Of a stretch of DNA of 64,000 bases, positions 56,084 through 64,000 are shown in pieces. The stretch lies in the NCBI GenBank assembly GCA_019916065.1, contig CM034242.1, positions 15,376,823 through 15,440,822 of the forward strand, written 5' to 3'. Position 1 is the first letter of the stretch. Each line of letters opens with the position of its first letter. Source of the DNA: Vitellaria paradoxa. Its lineage: Eukaryota > Streptophyta > Magnoliopsida > Ericales > Sapotaceae. Both the position numbers and the translations under genes were made by a program. The notes below the pieces were generated by a model that saw only the letters and a list, made by a program, of their open reading frames with translations, made no database searches and was not told the DNA's origin.

Positions 56084-58782
56084 ATGGCCTCTCAGATTTA
56101 CAGGTCTGCTTCTCGGGCCGCGAGGTCTCTACTCTCTGCTTCAAAACGGGGTTCTCATGTTTTTGCTGGTAATTTTACGAGTCTCTGTCACATTTCAATC
56201 CACTTAATCGTTCATGAGCTTGCAGCAGTTTAAGTGATCCATGTGGAGTTCTTTCTACAATCGCTCGACCTTCTTGGGGTTTTGTTTGATCCGTTTCTTT
56301 TGCGCTTATCTAAAAAATTTACCTGCACTAGTTCCCCCCCTCCCCCCAATGTTTGGAGCTTGTTGTTTCAGAAGTCAAAAACATTTTGTACTTATCTTCT
56401 ACCGTCATTTATGATTCCCTGTGTTACATGCTGATTCTTATTTATAAATGGTCAATAGATATATGGACAATTTGTTAGATCTTATTATTCATTTGATTCA
56501 GGTAAATTACTAATCTTCGTCCGAAATTTATTGACCAATCTTTCCGGTGCCAGCTGTTTCTTGTCTTCCATCCCCTTGGAATTTCATGATGAGTCTATTC
56601 ATCTCTTTTTAAATGAAAATTCAGCCTAATTAAGGTTTTGAGCTTCATTAGTTGCATATATTGTGCTATTTCCTATTCTGTTTATGGACATTTGGGTTCA
56701 GTTGTATCTCAGATTTTCCTATAAATTTAATTTGAGAGATGACCCTAATGTCGCCAACAAAAAAGGATCATTAAGATGCACTTTCATTAAAAAAATGCCA
56801 GTATCACATATATGCTGGCAGAAAAGCGTTTTCCTAACTGAAGTATTTACGCGCCAAATTGTGTATAATTTCAGAAGGTCGAGGTGTGGCTACGGCCGCA
56901 GCAGTTTCATTCAGAGGCCATTTCTCTACGTATGGGAGGACTGCTTCTGGAAATGCATCCAGAGGATGGCTTTCTGGGGCCCTTGCAATTCCTGCAGCAG
57001 GTACACACAAACGTCAATTTTTTATATTTTTGCTATAACACTATTTGGTTTCTTAATTCTTATACCTTCTAGGCAGCCAAGAAGGTTGTGGAAGCTTTAT
57101 TTGTTACTATTTCTATATTTTCTACTTAGTTATACCTTTGACTTTGTAATTTTTGTAACTTCTTATTATTATATTTTTAAGCTGAAGACAATTATTCCCA
57201 ATAGTTGTTGATCAGTGTTATCATATTCTCCAACAATTTGTGCCCCACGTACTTAAATTTCCTATTCATTTTTATAAGTGATTTTCTCTGCCCATGTTTA
57301 GTTTACATCTTATATTGCAGTTATTTATAACCAATATTTATGTTTAGATGAACCATCAACATTATCTATTAAAAATATCAATTTTGTCTATATTTATTCA
57401 GAGGGTTCAGACATTGCCAAGGCTAACTGTATTTTTGTTGCATTTTGTTAAATAAGAACTCTGTCATGTTTCCTTTTCCTTCTTTGTGCTGCAGCGTACA
57501 TGCTCCAAGAGCAGGAGGCACATGCTGCAGAGGTACTGTAATTAACAAATTGATGCTATGTTCTTGACTTTTCTCATCTCCCTTTTCTATTCATTTCCTT
57601 TCATCTATTTGATAGCATTTTATTCAGTTCGTCTTCTCTATTGAGCAGATGGAGCGTACTTTCGTTGCTATAAAGCCAGATGGAGTGCAGAGGGGGCTGG
57701 TAAAATAACTGCTACACTTTAATATGCAACACTAATGGCATGGGATTTGGCAATTAATTTATATACCTTGAATTTTCACTGCACTAGTCCATTTAGCTGT
57801 TTCTAATGTGCTTAATGGTGTGATTCCTGTTTGCTCAATGTTTCTAATATTCTTTGCCAAATGTTTTTGTTTTTTGGGTAAGCCAGTCAAATGTTACTCA
57901 GAAAAGTTTCAGAAAAGACAGCATTAACTAAAAATACAAACTCTTATCAGTTAACAAAAAGGAGAGGGAAGGGGGGGTGGATCTTCTCTTCTATCTGTTT
58001 CCTGTTTTTTACTTGACATTTTGGAAAAATATATTCATATTGAGTAACATCACTTGGACATAATCCTGTCTGATGAATGCTGCTTGTTTATGTTCCAGAT
58101 TGCAGAAATCATATCTCGTTTTGAGAGAAAAGGTTTTAAGCTTGTGGCAATCAAAATAGTAGTTCCTTCAAAGGAATTTGCTGAGAAGCATTATCATGAT
58201 CTCAAAGAAAGACCTTTCTTCAATGGCCTGTGCGAGTTCCTTAGCTCTGGCCCTGTCATCGCAATGGTTAGAAGAAATTCGACTCTTATTTTTTGGTGTA
58301 TGACAAATTGAGAGCTAGTAGCACTCATCCTTTTTGAGATCAATCTAAACATCCTTTCAAATCTACAGGTCTGGGAAGGTGAAGGTGTGATTAAATATGG
58401 GAGGAAGCTCATTGGGGCCACCGACCCACAGAAATCTGAACCCGGAACCATCAGGGGTGATCTAGCTGTTTTTGTTGGAAGGTATTGTTGTAAACCAGCG
58501 TGGGTTATTCCATCATTTGATCTTACAAAGTGACCTTACTCTCCAGATTTGCATTTTTATTTTAGATTTTTTTTTTTTTTTTTTTTTGAACTCGATAATC
58601 TAGACTTTTGATTCATGTTATTCTTCAATTGCAATCTGAATGTTGCTTTGTGTTGTAGAAATATCATCCATGGAAGTGATGGTCCTGAGACAGCCAAGGA
58701 TGAAATCAACTTGTGGTTCAAACCAGAAGAGTTGGTCAATTACACCAACGATTCAGAGAAGTGGGTTTATGGAGTTAACTGA
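56084..58782 (+). CDS. NDPK3: Nucleoside diphosphate kinase, organellar type III (NDPK3/NDPK4-like)
   Basis: Seven exons: 56084-56168, 56875-57000, 57495-57532, 57649-57699, 58099-58266, 58369-58481 and 58659-58782. All have GT..AG introns and the joined 705 nt encode 234 residues. The enzyme moves the terminal phosphate from ATP to other NDPs through a phosphohistidine. Residues 1-83 form an N-terminal targeting region starting [20 protein letters not shown], rich in Ser, Ala and Arg, with a hydrophobic segment ([16 protein letters not shown], about 60-75). Plant type III NDPKs with this leader are known from the mitochondrial intermembrane space and thylakoid lumen. The catalytic domain begins [17 protein letters not shown] (84-100) and includes [52 protein letters not shown] and the active-site NIIHGSDG (His near 198), and ends EKWVYGVN. 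All key residues are present and there is no sign of damage. The length agrees with the family. The paralogue (3 or 4) cannot be decided. Confidence 0.97.
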
Positions 58783-59140
58783 TGAACTTTTTGGTTATTT
58801 TCTCATCGGCTACTTAGATATCCCCCATGAAGAGTTGGGTAGAAACATAATTATCAGAATAAAGTAATTTTTTTTCTTTAGGTGAATAATTTACATTGCT
58901 TGGCTGCAAACTGCTTGCAAAATGTGCCTCCATAATTATCAATTTCAGCTGTTTACACTAATCCTATCCGGATGAACTTCTAAGTGAATCAAGCCCAGGT
59001 GCTCGGCTTATGTGTTCAAAGATGTTCCAAGATGTTTTGAATGTGCTTGCAATAAATGCATTGGCTGAAATCTATTCAATTTCCATTTTCTTTTTGAGTC
59101 TAAGGTTTGTGATGATGATGTAAATTCTTGAAATATATTT
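58783..59140 (+). terminator. 3' UTR of the NDPK gene with AATAAA signal
   Basis: AATAAA at 59051-59056 follows about 270 bp of UTR, a normal distance for a plant polyadenylation signal. A GTTTGTGATGATGATGT-type GT-rich stretch follows. The cleavage site is not marked exactly. Confidence 0.6.
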
Positions 59141-59287
59141 GGGTGTTGGATTGGCAGAGTAATCAGTGGTTTATTTTTTTTTTTTTTTAAATTTGTTTTG
59201 CTGTTAATTATAAGTTTAGTTAACTCAATGAAGCCCTGAAGGCTTTTCAATTACAATCTTGAGTTTGTTTTTAAGTTAAATAGACAT

Positions 59288-59330
<43 letters not shown>

Positions 59331-60668
59331 TGTCAATTAAAAGATATTCAATGGATCATTCATTTTTCGTCTCCTTTAATATATGCATTATGTGATCTTT
59401 TTTAATAAAATGATATTACTTTGTATTACAGAGTACAAATACGAAGTGTTGTTCTAAGCACTCTGCGCGAGCTCCCCTACCACTGGTACCTTTAAAGTAC
59501 AAGAAACTCAATATTTTGGGTTTATTTGGTATATTTATTTTGAGTTTATTTTTCATTAGATGTTTTTGAGAACAAAGAAAACAAGTTGAAAATTTATTTG
59601 GTCAGCTTATTTTTGAAACTTGTTTTAGAAAATAGAAAATAAATTTGTACAAAATGTGAATGACCAAAAGGCTTTTTGACTCCGGGCTTTTTTAACTCGA
59701 AAAGTTTCAAAACATGGAAAATAAAAATTAATAAATTAAATATGTTTCATTATTTTTATAAAATATGAATCTTAAAAATAGAAAGTAGGAAATAAAATAG
59801 AAAGTAAAAAATGAAAATGAAAACTAAATGCAATATTACCTTGGAATTTTATTCAAAAACAATTCAATTATGTGGCATGCATTGTAAGTCCCCTATTCAA
59901 TTTTGACCCCCCTTTTTTTATACATTCCTTGGCATGTAATGATTTATAACTTGTCAATTATTGTTTTATAAATAAATAAATAAATATAATTTAATATATT
60001 AAGTTAATTAATATTTGGTGATGGGACATGTCAATTATATTTTACCATAGAAGACATTTAATAGGTAAAAAAAGCCTGAACTCCAACGAGTCCAGTGCAA
60101 TGTTGATATCAATCGCTGTGTTGGATTAAGCTCCTGATTGTCCAAAATTCTTTTTCATAAATCATAAATATAATTATTTAGTTTATGTGCGCAATAAGAA
60201 AAACATCAAATTTCAAAAATCATTTATATAATACATAATTGTATACAAAATTTATATACATATAAGGGAAGTTCTTTGCAGGCAGTGATGGAAGTCGAAC
60301 CATGATCGAACTAATAGGGGTAGTGCAGTCAATGGTTTTGTATGCATATCAAGCTTATGTTTCACAATACTATTTTTATGAACCTAGGCATAACCACCAA
60401 GACTATTAATTTTATTATCACGTGAATAGGGGTGGATTGCTTGAAGACTATAAATGACTCAAGTTCTACCAAACTTCACAACATAAAATTCTGCTTAGGA
60501 TTTACTTCAGAGTTTTTAAGTGTTTGGAAGTTTTAAAGTATGGATTTTGAAGTGTTTAAACATAATGGGTTGGTATAGATTCTAAGGTATTCAAAACATG
60601 GATTTAAGAATAATAAACTCATATTTAGGAGTTTATTTTTAAATAGTTTATGAGGTATTTATTAATTA
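59141..60668. other. Intergenic, AT-rich
   Basis: Holds a poly-T tract (59175-59188) and an (AT)n microsatellite (59297-59324). The text at 59515-59830 has GAAAATAAAAAT-type low complexity and may be a worn MITE. No gene. Confidence 0.6.
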
Positions 60669-61007
60669 GGGTAAATTACATTTAGATCCCCTAAACATTA
60701 GCGAAATTACACATGGATCCCATTGACATTTCAAAATTACATTGACCTCCCTTATTTTGAAATGTTTGTAACACTTATCCCCTTCCGTTAGTGTGCTGTT
60801 AGAATTTCTGTTAAAATGATAACGTCAGCAAAAAAAAATTTTCAATATACCAAATTTACCCTTCATATATAAATGGACAAAAATAACATTTTCCACATTT
60901 AAAATTTACACACACACACACATATATATATAACTCAAATCAAACTTCAAAGAGAAAAAAGGATTTCACCAGAATTTCTGAAATCAATTGAACAATCAAG
61001 GCTTGCC

Positions 61008-61196
61008 CTAATTGTCTTCTTGGAAAACTATGCTTCTTCCTCTTGGTGCTGGGATGAACTCGTCAAAATCATTTTTTTTTCCTGAAAGGTTCTGAAACGA
61101 TTGGTTTACTGCATGTGTTCTGATGCGGTTGTCTTCGTTGCCAGAAACACCCACGGGGACACAGAAGAAGGAGGGCGGAAAACCCCAAGTACACAT
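61008..61196 (-). other. Unidentified frame inside Pack-MULE 2, possible captured exon
   Basis: The translation includes FCVPVGVSGNEDN and NQSFQNLSGKKNDFDEFIPA, ending FQEDN. It looks like real coding composition rather than AT noise, which suggests capture from a host gene, but I do not recognise the family. Confidence 0.3.
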
Positions 61197-61582
61197 AAAT
61201 ATATATATATATATATGTATGCATATGTTATTAATACAGGGAAGTGGGTATTTTCCAGAAGTTAGTACCTGGGCGGATTAGTACCTAGCCGGTTGGGTTT
61301 CCACCAAACAATGGAAATTTCAAAGAAACCCATTGGAGGAAAACCAAAATTAGTACCTGGGCGGATTCACCCATTTTCCTAAAATCCTTTGTTAAGCTTC
61401 TCTCTCTCTCTCTCTCTCGGTGTAATTTACCCCATATATATATATATAAGCCAATGGAAGATCTCTACTGCCATCGCTTTCGCTTTCACCTTCCCATGGC
61501 TTGGTGGAGGAGATTAGGGAAATTGAGCCTGGCCGAGTTGGATGAAAAGCTTACTCGAGTTTGATATTGAAACTCGCCGGCC

Positions 61583-61912
61583 ATGGTGTCAAAAAATCTG
61601 TCATCAACAAAGCCCTCAGATGTGCCAGATCTGAAGGTGAGCAGATTTGAAGAAGCTGAAATTCAGATCTGGGTTCGGTTCATCTCCTTCGAAATCAACG
61701 GATTCTTCACGTGGTCTCCTTCGAAATCTGGGTTCGGTTCATCTCCTTCGAAATCAACGGATTCTTCGCATGGTCTCCTTCGAAATCAACAGAATCTTCA
61801 CGTGGTAAAATGGGTTCGAAACCGAAATCACGATCTGGGTCATTTTACATATTTCTGTTATCTGTTAATCTTTGAAACAAATTCTTCCGAAATAGATTTT
61901 GTGATTTTGTGA
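61583..61912 (+). other. Unidentified frame inside Pack-MULE 2 with internal duplication
   Basis: Starts MVSKNLSSTKPSDVPDLKVS. Its middle is the translation of the 60-bp tandem duplication (SPSKSGFGSSPSKSTDSS). Probably captured leader or coding sequence that has been rearranged. No family recognised. Confidence 0.25.
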
Positions 61913-62338
61913 AGATTACCAGATTCTTCCGAAACAGATTATCATGTGAAGATTTTGTAAAATGAAGATTACTAGATAACGATCCTTCGAAATCACGATC
62001 TGGGTTCAAAGCCGAAACAGATTCTTCTGATAATCTTCGGTGCCTGCGCTGGAGATTTTACATATCTCTGTTATATATATATATATATGTATATATATTA
62101 CAGATTGTATATATGTGCATATATTTTTATTATGTTTTATTTGTAATTAATTAATTGAGGGTAAATTTGTCTTTTTAATAATTTTTTAACGGAGTTAGTG
62201 ACAAAGTTAACAGAATGATTTAAGTGTTACAAACATTTCAAAATAAGAGAGGTCAATGTAATTTTGAAATGTCGAGGGGATCCATATGTAATTTCGCTAA
62301 TGTTCAAGGGGTTTAGATGTAATTTACCCTATTAATTA

Positions 62339-62755
62339 TATATAATGACACATATACTATTTTTTATTCGTTAACCATTAAGCACTACAATAGTTATTGG
62401 TATTTGGACACGTACATATAAAATAGGAGTTTTTGGAGGCCGATCACTATTTATGGACTTATAAAGATTTAAGTCATACCCAAAAATCTTATTTGTGAAT
62501 AAGTCACACTTGCAACAAAAAGACCAAAAAGGATATCACGCGTTTTTCACTACATTTCAAAACTGCCAGTTTTATCCGAAAATAGTGCATACTTTACTCA
62601 TAACTTCCGTGACTTTCCATCTTCTTTATAAAGCAAGTAAAACTGATTTTTGAAAACAAAATCAAAACTGTTTGAGAAAAACCTAATTCCGCGACTTTCC
62701 ATCTTCTTTACAAAATAAGCAAAACTGATTTTTGGAAACAAAATCAAAACTATTT
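62339..62755. other. Spacer between Pack-MULE 2 and the satellite-like array
   Basis: No gene. A direct repeat of about 66 bp (CGACTTTCCATCTTCTTTA / TGACTTTCCATCTTCTTTA, with AAAACTGATTTTTG) occurs at 62610-62680 and 62691-62757. Confidence 0.6.
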
Positions 62756-62890
62756 AGGAAAACAGTACCACATAATAAAACAATACCGCATAAAAAATAA
62801 TACCACATAATAAAACATTATCGCATAAAAACAGTACCACATAATAAAACAGTACCGCATAATAAAACAGTACCTCATTAAAACAGCACC
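62756..62890. repeat. Short-period repeat of the ACAGTACCRCATAATAAA word
   Basis: About seven degenerate units of 16-19 bp of the form ACAGTACC(A/G)CATAATAAA. It directly precedes the array with the long monomer and shares its ACAGTACC core, so it may be the source from which the long monomer arose. Confidence 0.85.
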
Positions 62891-63866
62891 ATTCTTTGCA
62901 TGATATAGTCATGTGGTACTGTTTTTGAACGAGCATGCATCCTAAAAAAAACAGTACCGCAGACATGTGGTACTGTCACACATGCGGTACTGTCGGTCAT
63001 TCGTTTGATATGTGAACTATTTTTGTGTTTACATGTGATGTTTGCATGATAGAGTCGTGCGGTACTGTTTTTGAACGAGCATGCATCCTAAAAAAACAGT
63101 ACCGCAGACATGTGGTACTGTCACACATGCGGTACTGTCGGTCATTCGTTTGATATGTGAACTATTTTTGTGTTTACATGTGATGTTTGCATGATAGAGT
63201 CGTGCGGTACTGTTTTTGAACGAGCATGCATCCTAAAAAAAAACAGTACCGCAGACATGTGGTACTGTCACACATGTGGTACTGTCGGTCATTCGTTTGA
63301 TATGTGAACTATTTTTGTGTTTACATGTGATGTTTGCATGATAGAGTCGTGCGGTACTGTTTTTGAACGAGCATGCATCCTAAAAAAAACAGTACCGCAG
63401 ACATGTGGTATTGTCACACATACGGTACTGTCGGTCATTCGTTTGATATGTGAACTATTTTTGTGTTTACATGTGATGTTTGCATGATAGAGTCGTGCGG
63501 TACTGTTTTTGAACGAGCATGCATCCTAAAAAAATAGTACCGCAGACATGTGGTACTGTCACACATGCGGTACTGTCGGTTATTCGTTTGATATGTGAAC
63601 TATTTTTGTGTTTACATGTGATGTTTGCATGATATAGTCATGCGGTACTGTTTTTGAACGAGCATGCATCCTAAAAAAAATAGTACCGCAGACATGTGGT
63701 ACTGTCACACATGCGGTACTGTCGGTTATTCGTTTGATTTGTGAACTATTTTTGTGTTTACATGTGATGTTTGCATGATAGAGTCATGCGGTACTATTTT
63801 TGAACGCGGTACTGTTTTTGAACGAGCATGCATCCTAAAAAAAACAGTACCGCAGTCATGTGCTTA
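62890..63866. repeat. Satellite-like tandem array, 145-147-bp monomer, about 6.5 copies
   Basis: The marker ACAGTACCGCAG (or ATAGTACCGCAG) begins at 62951, 63096, 63243, 63389, 63534 and 63680 (spacings 145, 147, 146, 145, 146) and, after an 18-bp internal duplication, at 63844. Each monomer contains GCGGTACTGT two or three times and ACAGTACCGC once, so the same 10-bp word occurs in both orientations. Other fixed words are TCGTTTGATATGTGAACTAT and GAACGAGCATGCATCC. Monomers differ by only a few bases. Confidence 0.95.
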
Positions 63867-64000
63867 AATACGTAATCTAGATCTGTATATATTCATTCGA
63901 TCGACGTTAATCTCACAGCACAAACTCGCATAATCCGTGTGTATTCCTTCGTATATAATTTTTTAACAGATTTTTATCTCACTATATGTTCACGCAATTG
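63867..64000. other. Window end, unassigned
   Basis: No recognisable feature in the last 134 bases; array similarity stops after the ACAGTACCGCAGTCATGTG word. Confidence 0.5.

Larger units (their letters stand above)
60669..62329. mobile_element. Pack-MULE 2 (1,661 bp) with perfect 9-bp TSD
   Basis: TIRs of about 150-170 bp begin GGGTAAATTACATTTAGATC and are nearly the same as those of Pack-MULE 1 (30220-31871). TATTAATTA is at both flanks (60660-60668 and 62330-62338), a perfect 9-bp Mutator-type duplication. The interior is unrelated to that of Pack-MULE 1: it has a minus frame at 61008-61196, a plus frame at 61583-61912, a (CT)n tract at 61399-61419 and a tandem duplication of about 60 bp (CTGGGTTCGGTTCATCTCCT at about 61668 and 61728). 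Confidence 0.92.

Noticed and set aside
56663..57211. 182-codon plus-strand frame in the NDPK gene
   Set aside because: It runs through intron 1, exon 2 (in the wrong frame) and intron 2; the real exon frame gives the NDPK leader.
58194..58451. Minus-strand frame over NDPK exons 5 and 6
   Set aside because: Antisense shadow of a well-supported coding region.
62756..63866. CRISPR-like array of regularly spaced repeats
   Set aside because: The spacing is uniform but the intervening sequence is also repeated, so it is a satellite; the DNA is from a plant nucleus.

Overview
This is a window of plant nuclear DNA, AT-rich and dominated by repeats. Spliced genes with GT..AG introns, plant-type 5' leaders, plant protein families and many plant DNA-transposon families point to an angiosperm, most likely a eudicot. 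Three host genes can be supported, all on the + strand: the last two exons of a probable PH-domain protein (1239-3839), a complete mRNA-export adaptor gene of the UIEF type (leader exon near 28.4-28.7 kb, coding exons 32802-35978), and a complete organellar type III nucleoside diphosphate kinase gene (56084-58782). From memory, homologues of all three lie close together in Arabidopsis around At4g23895-At4g23910 (and partly around At4g10970-At4g11010). If so, this is an old syntenic block that transposons have stretched to about 60 kb.

Region by region. 1-4.5 kb: PH gene tail, with a TIR element in its last intron. 4.3-8.5 kb: two Tourist-like MITEs and a 1.8-kb CACTA element with an AAT target duplication. 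8.98-20.15 kb: one 11.2-kb Mutator-like element (MULE) with long TIRs and a CTTAAAGT flank repeat. It carries a decayed MURA-type transposase and a decayed plant-mobile-domain (PMD) gene on the minus strand. 20.2-28.2 kb: LTR-like debris, a hAT element with an 8-bp TSD, a Helitron-like element with tandemly repeated 5' ends, and a hAT MITE inside an LTR-like repeat. 28.4-36.3 kb: the UIEF gene. Its 4.1-kb leader intron contains a nest of TIR elements, a solo LTR and a Pack-MULE carrying pieces of an arogenate dehydrogenase gene and probably a GTE-type bromodomain gene. 36.6-55.2 kb: a LINE remnant split by another transposon, a reverse-oriented LTR fragment, three copies of a 1.1-kb dimeric repeat with different insertions, a second CACTA element and a 295-bp tandem duplication. 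55.2-55.8 kb: a 600-bp foldback element directly upstream of the NDPK gene. 60.67-62.33 kb: a second Pack-MULE of the same TIR family with a perfect 9-bp TSD. 62.75-63.87 kb: a tandem repeat with a 145-147-bp monomer built around the inverted words ACAGTACCGC and GCGGTACTGT.

The host genes act in separate processes (mRNA export; NTP balance in organelles), although both complete genes carry telo-box motifs in their leaders. Nothing here is a clearly new enzymatic system. The most interesting material is the gene capture by Pack-MULEs, the PMD-carrying MULE, the foldback next to the NDPK promoter, and the satellite-like array. All family assignments come from reading translations and termini by eye; no database search was possible.
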